Below, one piece after another: positions 33,909 through 43,413 of a DNA stretch of 64,000 bases. Location of the stretch: positions 248,001-312,000 of the forward strand of contig NZ_JALAMS010000011.1 in assembly GCF_026790145.1 (NCBI RefSeq), written 5' to 3'. The first letter of the stretch is position 1; every line of letters starts with the position of its first letter. Origin of the DNA: Bacillus_I endophytica_A. GTDB lineage: Bacteria; Bacillota; Bacilli; Bacillales; Bacillaceae_H. Below the pieces are notes generated by a model that saw nothing but the letters and a program-made list of their open reading frames with translations, was not told where the DNA came from and ran no database searches. The position numbers and the translations under genes were made by a program.

Positions 33909-34343
33909 TAAGTTCACTCCTCTGGCGTTTTTTAACATAAAAAAGGTATATTTATACTGTTGTTTCCAACTTTAATCATTATAGCATTACAAATTCCCCA
34001 GAGAAAGAGATAATTTTTGTTGAAAATTAATCAATTTCCCTAGGGTCCTTCTTTTTATCTATTCTCTTTTTAAACATCATTTATCTTTTTTCTACTTTTT
34101 ATAGTTATTTTTAACTATTATAGATAGCGCTTTCTTTATTAATATATCTAAGTTTCGAGGCTTTTTTTGTTACTAAAAATAACTAGTGCATAATATGTCG
34201 AAAAATGTTTATATCTTTTATATCGGCTCCCTTCCCTGTCTTTTAACAAGACTTTAAAACTATTTTATTTTGTTTCACTTTTTTTAATTACAAAATTAAA
34301 ACAGTACTTTTTTTCTTAGAAAGGAGGTAAAAGCATAAAAAAA
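33909..34343. other. AT-rich intergenic region
   Basis: About 430 very AT-rich bases between the ComK-like gene terminator and the broken phosphatase gene. It has one small palindrome (ATAGTTA/TAACTAT, 34101-34118) and no coding frame. Promoters of the polysaccharide operon may lie here but none is clear. Confidence 0.4.
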
Positions 34344-34367
34344 GGAAGACTCTCCCCGAAGTCTTCC
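34344..34367 (-). terminator. Terminator of the ComK-like gene
   Basis: GGAAGACT and AGTCTTCC around an 8-base loop, followed on the minus strand by a run of seven T. Confidence 0.85.
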
Positions 34368-34444
34368 GCCACACCTTCTACTTTTATACACTACTTTACA
34401 CTTACTTCATCCCTACTATGCTACACTCATTATAGACAACCTTT

Positions 34445-34939
34445 TTAATGTGAAAAGTATCCAGAATCGTTCTCTCGTTCTGTGAAAAAGTTCAAACATG
34501 TTTGTGCTCGCTCGAACTGCTGCCGAAGCACGATGTATGAATTTGGAACGGAAATGTAGACGCCGCTTTTTAACTGAATTGCTGGATGATTTGTTCCTTC
34601 ATAATTGTTAATAATTTTAGCAATATGTAAAACCGAGAACCAGGAACAGTCCATAAATCGTTCAGGAGCTCCTGTTGGCATTAAGCATATTCTTCGGTGC
34701 GGACAAACAAGGATTGGTGTTTTGCGTTGATATCCTAACAACTTTGTTGCGGCGATTCTTCTTCCCGCATACGTGGATCCTGCAAAAAGACAAGCATCTT
34801 CAATAATCTTCTTCGGCGTATCATGACATTTGTATGCTTCACCTCCTTCATATACGATAGACTGATACGACGAATTTGCGTAAGGCAGTATCGCTTGGGT
34901 ATTTTGATTCACAAAACTATCGATCTTGTTAAAAACCAT
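34445..34939 (-). CDS. comK: ComK-family competence transcription factor
   Basis: A 164-residue protein. The ComK core is clear: CLFAGSTYAGRRIAATKLLG, RKTPILVCPHRRICLMPTG, then FMDCSWFSVLHI and KSGVYISVPNSYIVLRQQ. B. subtilis ComK is 192 residues; this one lacks most of the C-terminal tail that mediates degradation and activation. It would bind AT-rich boxes upstream of DNA-uptake genes. GGGGG-type ribosome site precedes the ATG. Several bacilli carry two ComK paralogues, so this may be a second copy with a different role. Confidence 0.83.
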   Translation of the reverse strand: MVFNKIDSFVNQNTQAILPYANSSYQSIVYEGGEAYKCHDTPKKIIEDACLFAGSTYAGRRIAATKLLGYQRKTPILVCPHRRICLMPTGAPERFMDCSWFSVLHIAKIINNYEGTNHPAIQLKSGVYISVPNSYIVLRQQFERAQTCLNFFTERENDSGYFSH

Positions 34940-35086
34940 TGTTTAATCCCCCTTTTAATTAACAATTCAAGGAAATTATATCTAATAAATTGGTAATTTA
35001 AAAGTTAAGTTTTCACGGAGTATTTTTACACTACTTTAACGAGAATCTGTTGCAGTTTACGTGTTCCTTACGATCTTCATTTCCCC

Positions 35087-35332
35087 TTAAGATATTGCTC
35101 CTTCTGCTAGAAAAAGCATGAGAGCCAAAATAAGTCCGCCTCCATTTAGCACCGCCCCGCTCACTACAGACGGCCACTTTTGCGAAAGCACAGCAAACAC
35201 AAGCCCAAGCACCGAAAGCGCTCCAAACATCCCCACAACAAGACCTATATTTACACCTGGACCTCGCAGTAAAAGAAACAATAAGATATTAAAAAGGGCA
35301 ACAGAGATTGAAGCGACTCCAAGCTTATTCAT
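35087..35332 (-). CDS. Small three-helix membrane protein
   Basis: An 81-residue hydrophobic protein with helices at about 5-24, 28-48 and 57-77. ATG 35332 has AAGGAGGGG upstream; the frame extends further without a site. Gly-rich helices (GPGVNIGLVVGMFGALSVLG) suggest tight packing. No family recognised; similar short DUF-type membrane proteins are common in Bacillus. Confidence 0.55.
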   Translation of the reverse strand: MNKLGVASISVALFNILLFLLLRGPGVNIGLVVGMFGALSVLGLVFAVLSQKWPSVVSGAVLNGGGLILALMLFLAEGAIS

Positions 35333-35456
35333 TTTTTCCCCTCCTTTCTTTGTTTGCTTTACCTTTCTTTTCCCTTCACAGAAAGTTAACAATCATCTTT
35401 CGGAAATTCCATTTTAAGAATTAGGAAAAAGGAATTAGGACTATGCTATAAAAAAA

Positions 35457-35488
35457 GAAGCCTTTACTCCTTTAAGAGCAAAAGCTTC
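35457..35488 (-). terminator. Terminator of the sugar operon
   Basis: On the minus strand GAAGCTTTTGCTC and GAGTAAAGGCTTC pair (13 bp with two G-T pairs) and run into TTTTTTT, 8 bases after the ATPase gene stop. Confidence 0.85.
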
Positions 35489-35495
35489 CTTTTTA

Positions 35496-36599
35496 TTAAG
35501 GAAGAGAAATACGAAGTTCGGTCTCAGCGTCAAAGAAATGAGCTTTGTTCATATCTAGAGCTAATTTAATTGATTGTCCATGTTTCACTTCTGTCCGAGC
35601 ATCAACACGCGCTACAAACCTTTGCTCATCGATGTGTGAATAGACCATTGTTTCCGCTCCCATTAATTCCGCTACTTCTACTGTGCTATTAATCACTGTA
35701 TCTTGAGAAGATTCGATAAAAAGGGGCTCGTCATGGAAATCTTCTGGACGCACGCCTAAAATCATTTCCTTTCCAACATACCCTTTTTCACGCAATGTTT
35801 TCATCTTTCCTTCAGTTACGCCTATACGGGTTGTACCAATCTCGAAGACTCCTTCTTTTAGCGTTCCGTTAAAAAAGTTCATCGTAGGAGAACCGATAAA
35901 TCCTCCAACAAAAACATTAGCGGGATTCTCATACACTTCTTTTGGTGCCCCAACTTGCTGGATAATGCCATCTTTCATTACAACAAGGCGAGTTGCCATT
36001 GTCATTGCTTCTGTTTGGTCATGCGTTACATAAATTGTTGTTGTTTGTAAACGTTGATGCAGTTTGGCAATTTCCGAACGCATTTGAACACGGAGCTTGG
36101 CATCTAAGTTTGATAGTGGCTCATCCATCAAGAATACTTTAGCATCTCGAACAATTGCACGTCCTAGCGCAACCCGTTGCCGCTGTCCTCCTGATAGTGC
36201 CTTTGGTTTGCGGTCTAAGTATTCTTCTAATCCAAGAATCCGAGCCGCTTCCTTTACACGACGATCAATCTCTGTTTTGGAGAACTTACGAAGTTTTAAC
36301 CCAAATGCCATATTACCATAAACACTCATATGCGGATATAAGGCATAGTTTTGGAAAACCATCGCAATATCACGGTCTTTTGGAGCTACGTCATTGACAC
36401 GCTTCCCATCAATATAAAAATCACCTTTTGAAATCTCTTCAAGACCCGCAATCATGCGAAGCGTTGTTGATTTTCCACATCCAGATGGCCCAACAAAGAC
36501 AATAAATTCTTTATCGCCGATCTCAAGGTTAAAGTCTTCTACTGCTGTAATGTTTTTATCGTACATTTTATAAATATGATTCAAACTTAACTTAGCCAT
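35496..36599 (-). CDS. ugpC: Sugar ABC transporter ATPase (MsmX/UgpC type)
   Basis: A 367-residue ATPase. Walker A GPSGCGKSTTLRMIAGL (38-54), Q-loop VFQNYALYPHMSVYGN, signature ALSGGQRQRVALGRAIV, Walker B FLMDEPLSNLD and the switch His in IYVTHDQTEAM. The C-terminal 120 residues form the MalK-type TOBE domain (GVRPEDFHDEP). It powers the two permeases encoded just upstream. Bacillus often uses one shared MsmX ATPase, so a dedicated ATPase in the operon is notable. It is the last gene before the terminator. Confidence 0.94.
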   Translation of the reverse strand: MAKLSLNHIYKMYDKNITAVEDFNLEIGDKEFIVFVGPSGCGKSTTLRMIAGLEEISKGDFYIDGKRVNDVAPKDRDIAMVFQNYALYPHMSVYGNMAFGLKLRKFSKTEIDRRVKEAARILGLEEYLDRKPKALSGGQRQRVALGRAIVRDAKVFLMDEPLSNLDAKLRVQMRSEIAKLHQRLQTTTIYVTHDQTEAMTMATRLVVMKDGIIQQVGAPKEVYENPANVFVGGFIGSPTMNFFNGTLKEGVFEIGTTRIGVTEGKMKTLREKGYVGKEMILGVRPEDFHDEPLFIESSQDTVINSTVEVAELMGAETMVYSHIDEQRFVARVDARTEVKHGQSIKLALDMNKAHFFDAETELRISLP

Positions 36600-36631
36600 A
36601 TTTTCTCCTTCCTAAATCAAGATCGTTCCTT

Positions 36632-37453
36632 TTACTTTATCGCTCCTCGTGTTACACCGTTGATGATCCATTTTTGCGCAACTAAATAGACAATCAACAT
36701 CGGCAAGAGCGCTAATAAATAGGAAGCAAAAGCTAAATTGTAATTTGTGCTGAATTCAGACTGAAAGATATATTGAGCTAGAGGCAGTGTTGCATCGCTT
36801 GGATCTGATAATATGACGAGCGGCAACATAAAATCGTTCCACGCAGCTAAACAAGTTAAAATTGCGACTGTTGCATTCATTGGCGCTAATAAGGGAAATA
36901 CAACTTTCCAAAAGACGCCCCATGAACTTGCCCCATCGATAATTGCTGCTTCTTCTAGAGCGATCGGGATTGACTTGATATACCCAACATACAAGAAAAC
37001 GTTGAATGAAAGCTGATAAACAATATAAAGAAAAATTAAGCCAACTAAGTTGTCCATATTCCAAAGCGCCGTTTGTCTTACAATCGGGAGCATAATGATT
37101 GGAAAGGGAACAAACATCGCGCTAATAAAGTAATAAAAAAGCGCTTTAAAATACTTTTTATGCATGTTCCGGGCAATTGCGTAGGAAACAAGTGAGTTTG
37201 TTAGCACCGTAAAAACGACAACGAAAAAGGTAACAAGAAAACTGTTTTTAAAGGCTTGAAAAAAGTTCGTTGCTTCTATAGCATCGGTAAAATTTTGAAA
37301 TCGCCATTCTTGCGGCAGAGATAGTAATGGATTAAACATCTCCCCTGGTGACTTTAGAGCAATATTAATCGTTAAATACAGCGGTAGAAAGATAGCAAAT
37401 GTTCCAATAATAAGAAGTATCGTAACAAACACATTTTTCTTTTTCTTAATCAC
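36632..37453 (-). CDS. Sugar ABC transporter permease (MalG type)
   Basis: A 273-residue inner-membrane permease with six helices. The EAA loop is EEAAIIDGASSWGVFWKVVF, facing the ATPase. It belongs to the CUT1 carbohydrate group (MalG/AraQ type), with the opening VFVTILLIIGTFAIFLPLY and the closing QKWIINGVTRGAIK. The GTG start overlaps the TAG of the other permease (TAGTG), with GGAGG 10 bases upstream, so the two are translationally coupled. Confidence 0.93.
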   Translation of the reverse strand: MIKKKKNVFVTILLIIGTFAIFLPLYLTINIALKSPGEMFNPLLSLPQEWRFQNFTDAIEATNFFQAFKNSFLVTFFVVVFTVLTNSLVSYAIARNMHKKYFKALFYYFISAMFVPFPIIMLPIVRQTALWNMDNLVGLIFLYIVYQLSFNVFLYVGYIKSIPIALEEAAIIDGASSWGVFWKVVFPLLAPMNATVAILTCLAAWNDFMLPLVILSDPSDATLPLAQYIFQSEFSTNYNLAFASYLLALLPMLIVYLVAQKWIINGVTRGAIK

Positions 37454-38316
37454 TACAAGTCAACCTCCCTTTTCTGAAGGACACGTAGTTGGAAAATAGA
37501 TATCGCAACAATAATAATAAAGTAAATCACCGCATTCGCGGATTGGTAGGCAAATTCGCCTCCTCCAAATCCCCCTCGATAAATAAGCAGAGAGATCGAT
37601 TCCGTTGATTGCCCAGGCCCTCCTCCTGTTAACGCAACAATATGATCAAACACCATTAGGAATCCTTTCATGGAAAGAACCATATTGATTGTAAAGAAAG
37701 GAGCGATTAATGGAAATGTGATGCTAAAAAACCTTCTCCACGGCCCTGTCCCATCAATTGCCGCTGCTTCATAAATATCGCCTGGTACCGTTTGTAAGCC
37801 AGCTAGATATAAGATGGTATTAAAAGCGGTTGCTTGCCAAACCGCCATAAGGACAATGCCAAGCCATGCTGTAGTTGGATTTCCTAAAATGCTTTGTGAT
37901 AGAGATTCGATTCCTGTAAATGTGGCAATCTGAGGCAAAAATTGTGTAAAGATGAACTTAAAAATAAAGCCGACAATAAGAATGCTTAAAATATTAGGAA
38001 TAAAGTAGATCGCTCTAAGTGTTTTTTGAAAGTAAACATTTGCGTTAAGACCTAGGGCAATAATTAGACTTAAGATATTCACTAAAATGGTCCCAACAAT
38101 GGCAAATTGAAAAGTGAAGCCGTAGGCGTGTAGGGCACGAAAGTCTTGGAAGACGTTGAAGTAATTTTTCAAACCAACAAACTCCCACTCCCCATATCCT
38201 CTCCAATTCGTAAAACTATAAAAGATGCCTTGAAGTGCTGGATACGTATGAAATACGAAAAACAGCAGCAAGGCTGGTATTGTCATAAAGTAAAAAATAC
38301 GGCCTCGATGGAGCAT
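37453..38316 (-). CDS. Sugar ABC transporter permease (MalF type)
   Basis: A 287-residue permease with six helices and an EAA loop YEAAAIDGTGPWRRFFSITF. The ending FQLRVLQKREVDL and the opening YPALQGIFYSFTNWRGYGEW are typical of CUT1 MalF/UgpA-type subunits. It forms a heterodimer with the following permease. ATG follows GGGGGAGGGAG, 15 bases after the binding-protein gene. Confidence 0.93.
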   Translation of the reverse strand: MLHRGRIFYFMTIPALLLFFVFHTYPALQGIFYSFTNWRGYGEWEFVGLKNYFNVFQDFRALHAYGFTFQFAIVGTILVNILSLIIALGLNANVYFQKTLRAIYFIPNILSILIVGFIFKFIFTQFLPQIATFTGIESLSQSILGNPTTAWLGIVLMAVWQATAFNTILYLAGLQTVPGDIYEAAAIDGTGPWRRFFSITFPLIAPFFTINMVLSMKGFLMVFDHIVALTGGGPGQSTESISLLIYRGGFGGGEFAYQSANAVIYFIIIVAISIFQLRVLQKREVDL

Positions 38317-38331
38317 AACTCTCCCTCCCCC

Positions 38332-39564
38332 TTATCGTCTACGTTCAATTTTGTCCCATTCATTGTCCATTTTCTTCAAAAAGGCTGTGACATTTTTGCG
38401 GTAATAAAACTCCTGAATTAAATTCTCAGCACCCATTCCGACTGGATAATAGTGATCTGGGAAGCTCGTAATTTTTCCCTTTTCAAAGTTTTCTCTAAAT
38501 CCCGCTAGCTTAGGGTCGCTAGGATATAGTCCTTCGAGTACTGAAAAAGCAAATTGTTCTTCCATGTATTGTTCTGATTGCGCTTCTTCTGTCATAAATT
38601 CAAGGAACATTCGGGCTTCCTTCGGGTGCTTTGAATCTTTTAAGGTTGAAAGAAGAACATCAACACCCGAAACAAGTTCGTTTTCTTCCGGATTGTTACT
38701 TACAGGAAGAGGGAATACGCCTAGATTTGATTCTGGATTTACTTTAAGTAACTCAGGAATCGCCCAGTTTCCTTGCAGATAAAAGAGACCTTCACCATTT
38801 GCAAAAGCATTATTTCCCTCATTGTACGCCATTCCGTACATATGCTTATGACCGTAGTTTAATAGTTGCTTCGTCTTCTGGGCTGTTTCTTCGTAATCGC
38901 TTTCAAAACTTGCTTCTCCGTTAGCCTTTTTCTCTGCAAATAAGTCAGGCTGCAAGTTCCCGCCAACGGCATTCCACGGGATTAACCCTGTCCACGCATC
39001 TTTTAACGTAAAGTAAATCGGAATTTCACCTTCAGCTTTCGCTTTTTCTAACAAAGCGATAAATTCATCCCATGTTTCGGGTACTTCCCCATTTAATTCT
39101 TTCATTTTATCCTTGTTATAAATAACAGCATTTGCATTTGCAGCATATGGAATTCCGTGAATCCCTTTTGTTTCTGACCCTTCCAACTCTTCTAGCATGT
39201 CAATGTAAGCTGGCTGAACTCCATTTAGTAAGGAACTATTTTCATAGTTTGTCAGAATACCAGCTTGAGCTAATTCACTATAAAGAGCATTCCCCCCTAG
39301 AGAGACAATGTCTGGCAGATCATTTTTAACAAGACGCGTTCTCAAAACAGTCTCAGCCTCTGGTGGAGCATAAAGAGAGACATCAATATTCGGATGTTCC
39401 TTTTCAAATTTCTCAATCATCCCTTCATACGTACCGATGCTTTCTGATTTGTTTGAAAAGAATTCTAAGTGTACAACATCGTCTTCCTTTGCCCCACTGC
39501 TGCCGCACCCTGTTAAGAGCAGGGTGCAGGCCAATGTGGACATTCCTACTAAAAGTCGCTTCAT
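38332..39564 (-). CDS. Lipoprotein sugar-binding protein of the ABC importer
   Basis: A 410-residue extracellular solute-binding protein of the MalE/UgpB cluster. The lipoprotein signal ends LACTLLLTGCGSSG, with the acylated Cys at about residue 20. Family features include HLEFFSNKSESIGTYEGMIE, KNDLPDIVSLGGNALYSELA and GEGLFYLQGNWAIPELLKV. It captures the substrate outside the membrane and delivers it to the permease pair. The substrate is not determinable; neighbouring dehydrogenases and an isomerase suggest an unusual sugar or cyclitol derivative. Confidence 0.92.
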   Translation of the reverse strand: MKRLLVGMSTLACTLLLTGCGSSGAKEDDVVHLEFFSNKSESIGTYEGMIEKFEKEHPNIDVSLYAPPEAETVLRTRLVKNDLPDIVSLGGNALYSELAQAGILTNYENSSLLNGVQPAYIDMLEELEGSETKGIHGIPYAANANAVIYNKDKMKELNGEVPETWDEFIALLEKAKAEGEIPIYFTLKDAWTGLIPWNAVGGNLQPDLFAEKKANGEASFESDYEETAQKTKQLLNYGHKHMYGMAYNEGNNAFANGEGLFYLQGNWAIPELLKVNPESNLGVFPLPVSNNPEENELVSGVDVLLSTLKDSKHPKEARMFLEFMTEEAQSEQYMEEQFAFSVLEGLYPSDPKLAGFRENFEKGKITSFPDHYYPVGMGAENLIQEFYYRKNVTAFLKKMDNEWDKIERRR

Positions 39565-39596
39565 CCGTTGTTCCTCCTTTCATCAAACGATAAAAG

Positions 39597-40565
39597 CTAC
39601 GTCCACCACAATTCAGAAGGGGTTTCTTCAATTAAAACGCTCTTTAAGTTCGTAACAGCCCGCTGGAATCCTTCTTCAACAGACATAATTGGATCTTCAT
39701 GTTCAATGCTCACAACATAGTCATATCCATACGTACGTAAGGCACTCATCATATCTGACCACTCTTTCACATCATGCCCACACCCAACAGATCTGAATGT
39801 CCAAGCACGCGTTTGAACTTCACCATATGGCTGCATGTCTGTTAATCCATACATATTAATGTTGTCTTGATCCAGATAAGTGTCTTTAGCATGAAAATGG
39901 TGAATCGCGTTTTCTTTAGCTAAAATTTTAATTGCACCTACAGGGTCAATTCCTTGCCACCAAAGATGACTCGGATCTAAGTTGGCTCCAATCGCTTCGT
40001 TCGTTTCCTCACGTAACTTTAACAGGGTATATGGCGTATGAACTAAAAATCCGCCGTGAAGCTCTAAGCCAATTTTCACTCCATGTTCTTCAGCATATGC
40101 GCCAACTTCTTTCCAATATGGAATTAGCTTGTTTTCCCATTGCCACTTTAAGACATCTCCATATTCATTTGGCCACGGTGTAACAGGCCAGTTCGGATAT
40201 TTTGCATCTTCATGATCGCCCGCTGTTCCCGAAAAGCAGTTAACAACCGGAACATCTAGTAATGATGCTAGTTTAATTGTTTTACGAAGCGTCTCGTCGG
40301 ACTCTTTCGCAAAATCTTCCTCTGGTGAAATCGGATTACCGTGACAGCTGAACGCACTGATGATCAGATTACGCTCTCTTACTTTCTGGAGATAGTCCTT
40401 TCTTTTCTCTTCATCTTGGAGCAGTTTGTCTAATGGACAATGATGATTTCCCGGATAATTTCCTGTTCCAATCTCAACCGCATGAAGTCCCGCTTCTTTT
40501 ACTTTATCAAGCATCTCTTCGAATGAGAGATGCGCAAACAGTACTGTAAATACACCAAGCTTCAT
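39597..40565 (-). CDS. Sugar phosphate isomerase/epimerase-like TIM-barrel protein
   Basis: A 322-residue protein of the xylose-isomerase-like TIM-barrel group. Metal ligands are in GLHAVEIGTG, KIGLELHGGF, GANLDPSHLWWQG, IHHFHAKDTYLD and VVSIEHEDPIMS. Relatives include IolE/IolI and other sugar epimerases or isomerases. ATG 40565 is preferred because GGAGGGA lies 7 bases upstream inside the end of the preceding gene. It likely interconverts keto and aldo intermediates produced by the two oxidoreductases of this operon. Confidence 0.88.
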   Translation of the reverse strand: MKLGVFTVLFAHLSFEEMLDKVKEAGLHAVEIGTGNYPGNHHCPLDKLLQDEEKRKDYLQKVRERNLIISAFSCHGNPISPEEDFAKESDETLRKTIKLASLLDVPVVNCFSGTAGDHEDAKYPNWPVTPWPNEYGDVLKWQWENKLIPYWKEVGAYAEEHGVKIGLELHGGFLVHTPYTLLKLREETNEAIGANLDPSHLWWQGIDPVGAIKILAKENAIHHFHAKDTYLDQDNINMYGLTDMQPYGEVQTRAWTFRSVGCGHDVKEWSDMMSALRTYGYDYVVSIEHEDPIMSVEEGFQRAVTNLKSVLIEETPSELWWT

Positions 40566-40566
40566 G

Positions 40567-41580
40567 TTATCTTCCCTCCACTGTACTTTTTTGATAGATT
40601 TCATCAATGATGGCTGAGACTTGTAGAGCTTCTTCTGGCTTCACGACGAGCTCCGCCTCTCCCCCGCATGTCTCAATAAAATTTTTAGCCTGACTCAAGC
40701 TGTAATCGTCTTCTCCTTCGATCCAAGGAGAAGTGCTGTTTAGTAACATCCCATTTTTAGAGGTGTAGAGTTCAAATGGAAACACGTTCAGCCCTCCGTC
40801 AACTCCTGAGATGCTGACATGTTCTTCATCACTTTTAATATTGGCGGCCCATGATGCTTCTAAAAGTAAGGAAGCGCCGTTCTCAAACTTAAGATATGCT
40901 GTCACATGACCATCAACATCAAATGTGTTATGATCAAACGTTCCCCACTCGTTTAGTCCGTTTGGTGTTTTACTAAGCTCATTGTATACGCTTCCATTAA
41001 CGGCGATATGTTTTGGATTTCCCATAAGCCAAAGAGCTAAGTCAAGTAGATGGCAGCCATAATCTATTAAACTTCCTCCGCCTTGTAACTCCTTGTTCGT
41101 AAACACGCCCCACCCTGGAACTTTGCGACGACGCATTGCTCTCACGCGTGCTACAAGCGGAGTTCCTACTTCTGGCATCATCCGCTTCGCTGCCTGCGCT
41201 TCTTTCATAAAGCGGTAATGATAAGCAATAGCAAGCTTCTTCCCGGAATTTTCCCCTGCTTCGATCATGTCTTCACACTCTTTTTTGGAAAGAGCCATTG
41301 GCTTTTCACAAAACACATGAACACCGCTATTTAATGCTTCAATCGCATATTGGGCATGAAATTTATTTGGTGTACAAATACAAACAGCATCAACTTCTTT
41401 TAATAAATCTCTATAATCGATAAAAACATGGGGAATATGATGCTCGTTTGCTACTTCCGTAGCTTTTTCACTGTTAATATCAGTTAGTCCCCAAATGGTA
41501 CATTTATCACCTAGCGCTTTAAATGCCGGAATATGCCTGTTAACCGCAATTCCTCCTGCACCAATTATGCCTATTTTCAA
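40567..41580 (-). CDS. Gfo/Idh/MocA family oxidoreductase
   Basis: A 337-residue NAD(P)-dependent sugar or cyclitol dehydrogenase. Rossmann motif KIGIIGAGGIAVNRHIPA, the conserved CEKPMALSKKECEDMIEAG (EKP catalytic Lys) and GGGSLIDYGCHLLDLALWLM with the catalytic Asp/His. TTG 41580 follows GAGGTGAGGG by 2-5 bases; GTG 9 bases upstream is an alternative. It oxidises or reduces a sugar ring carbon. The next gene upstream is a second member of the family. Confidence 0.9.
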   Translation of the reverse strand: MKIGIIGAGGIAVNRHIPAFKALGDKCTIWGLTDINSEKATEVANEHHIPHVFIDYRDLLKEVDAVCICTPNKFHAQYAIEALNSGVHVFCEKPMALSKKECEDMIEAGENSGKKLAIAYHYRFMKEAQAAKRMMPEVGTPLVARVRAMRRRKVPGWGVFTNKELQGGGSLIDYGCHLLDLALWLMGNPKHIAVNGSVYNELSKTPNGLNEWGTFDHNTFDVDGHVTAYLKFENGASLLLEASWAANIKSDEEHVSISGVDGGLNVFPFELYTSKNGMLLNSTSPWIEGEDDYSLSQAKNFIETCGGEAELVVKPEEALQVSAIIDEIYQKSTVEGR

Positions 41581-41592
41581 ATCCCTCACCTC

Positions 41593-42618
41593 TTATATCT
41601 CTGTGATTGTCTTTGTTCGACTTGATTTTAGAGCAGCGAGAACAACAGAAAGTGACTTTAATCCTTCTTCTCCTGGAATAGGTGATGATTCGTCTTTTAC
41701 AATACACTGAATAAAGGCATCAATAACACCAGTACTACGTTGGCCGCCTTCCTCGTTTGTCTGGATTTTTCCTAACTGATAATTGACAACTTCACCACTA
41801 GCATATTGAACAATTAAAGAGTATGTTGGATCTTCTTCTAGACGTAGAATGGCTTTTTCACCGTAAATAATTGTTGAATTGTCTTCTTTCCCCATGTAAG
41901 CCCAGCTTGCAGCGAGCGTACCAATAATGCCGCTCTTTGTTTTTAATACACATACCGCATTGTCATCTGTATCTCCATAGTCTTTTGCATTATCTTCAAC
42001 AAATGCTCCAACTTCTGCGAATTCTTCACCTAAAAGATAACGAAGCAAATCTGTTTTGTGAACGCCAAGATCCCCCATCGCACCAATGATTGCTTCCTCT
42101 TTTTTAAAGAACCAGCTTTCTTTTCCCTCGACGCTCCATTGAGCTGGTCCACCGTGGCCAAATGTTGTTCGGAAGCTATAAACGCGACCAATTTCACCGT
42201 TTTTAATAAGCTCGCGCGCTTTTTGATGTGAAGAAACAAAGCGTTGATTATGACCAATCATCAGTTTCTTACCGCTCCGCTTCTCTGCTTCGATCATTTC
42301 TTCTGCTTCTTCTGCAGAAGTTGCCATCGGTTTTTCGCATAGAACATGAAGACCTTGATTTAAAGCATATATTGAGATTTCCGCGTGTAAGTAGTTTGGT
42401 GTACAAACGCTTACAGCATCAACAGTGCCGCTTTCAACAAGCTCTTTGTAATTCGTATATGGTTTTGCTCCATATTCTTCCGCAACTCTATGAACACGTT
42501 CTTCATTTTTATCACATAGGGCTACAATTTCTACGTTTTTATTCATTTTATATTCAGGTAAATGACGATGTTGAGCAATGCTTCCACATCCAATAACGCC
42601 TACTCTTACTTTCTCCAT
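41593..42618 (-). CDS. Gfo/Idh/MocA family oxidoreductase
   Basis: A 341-residue dehydrogenase paralogous to the next gene. VRVGVIGCGSIAQHRHLPEY binds NAD(P), CEKPMATSAEEAEEMIEAE holds the EKP motif, and GAMGDLGVHKTDLLRYLLGE carries the catalytic Asp/His region. AAGGGGAC precedes the ATG. Two paralogues in one operon with an isomerase commonly act as an oxidation-reduction pair on the same sugar skeleton. The actual substrate is unknown. Confidence 0.92.
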   Translation of the reverse strand: MEKVRVGVIGCGSIAQHRHLPEYKMNKNVEIVALCDKNEERVHRVAEEYGAKPYTNYKELVESGTVDAVSVCTPNYLHAEISIYALNQGLHVLCEKPMATSAEEAEEMIEAEKRSGKKLMIGHNQRFVSSHQKARELIKNGEIGRVYSFRTTFGHGGPAQWSVEGKESWFFKKEEAIIGAMGDLGVHKTDLLRYLLGEEFAEVGAFVEDNAKDYGDTDDNAVCVLKTKSGIIGTLAASWAYMGKEDNSTIIYGEKAILRLEEDPTYSLIVQYASGEVVNYQLGKIQTNEEGGQRSTGVIDAFIQCIVKDESSPIPGEEGLKSLSVVLAALKSSRTKTITEI

Positions 42619-42642
42619 GATTTTAGTCCCCTTTCCTATTCC

Positions 42643-43368
42643 TTATTTTTTGATTGCAATACGTTCAAGCGGTTTCGCGTTCCCGTATACGGGTCTTTTT
42701 CTGTCAACTGGCTTTGCCCACCCCACAGCATTTTTGATTACACGCTGAATTTCTTTATTGTAGTAAGTTGGGTATGTTTCGTGTCCTGGTCTAAAGTAAA
42801 ACACTTTTCCATTCCCGCGTTTATATGTACATCCGCTTCTAAATACTTCGCCACCTTCAAACCAGCTTGTGAAAATAAGCTCATCTGGCGCTGGAATATC
42901 GAAATGTTCTCCGTACATTTCTTCACGCTCGAGCTCAATAAATTCACCGATTCCTTCTGCAATTGGATGGCTAGGCTCTACTACCCATAAGCGCTCTTTA
43001 TCATCCTCTTCACGCCATTTTAAGTCGCAGCTTGTGCCCATTAATGTTTTGAAGATTTTAGAGAAATGACCTGAATGGAGAACAATGAGTCCCATTCCAT
43101 CTAGTACACGCTCTTTTACTTTTTCAACGATTTCATCCTTTACTTCGTCATGCGCTAAATGACCCCACCATACTAAAACATCTGTCTCCTGTAAGACTTC
43201 CTCTGTGAGACCATGTTCCTCTTGATCTAATGTCGCTGTTCTAGTAGGGAATCCCTCTTCTTCTAAAAACGCTGCAATTGTGCCATGAATTCCTTGGGGA
43301 TAGATTTCCTTTACAACCGGATTTTTCTGTTCATGACGATTTTCATTCCATACTGTAACTCTTAGCAT
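42643..43368 (-). CDS. ThuA-like (trehalose-utilisation) family protein
   Basis: A 241-residue class-I glutamine-amidotransferase-like protein of the ThuA family. Landmarks are RVTVWNENRHE, VLVWWGHLAHDEV, GLIVLHSGHFSKIFKTLMG and GKVFYFRPGHETYPTYYN. In rhizobia ThuA works with the dehydrogenase ThuB on trehalose and related disaccharides by forming or using 3-keto sugars. Here it opens an operon that also has two dehydrogenases, an isomerase and an importer, so a 3-keto-glycoside route is plausible. AGAGGGG precedes the ATG. Confidence 0.88.
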   Translation of the reverse strand: MLRVTVWNENRHEQKNPVVKEIYPQGIHGTIAAFLEEEGFPTRTATLDQEEHGLTEEVLQETDVLVWWGHLAHDEVKDEIVEKVKERVLDGMGLIVLHSGHFSKIFKTLMGTSCDLKWREEDDKERLWVVEPSHPIAEGIGEFIELEREEMYGEHFDIPAPDELIFTSWFEGGEVFRSGCTYKRGNGKVFYFRPGHETYPTYYNKEIQRVIKNAVGWAKPVDRKRPVYGNAKPLERIAIKK

Positions 43369-43413
43369 TACGACAACCCCTCTCTTATTGATTTGTCATT
43401 AGTATAAAAAAAA

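Noticed and set aside
34940..35050. ComK-box-like AAAA...TTTT repeats upstream of the ComK-like gene
   Set aside because: The spacing is six rather than five and the region is so AT-rich that such matches are expected by chance.
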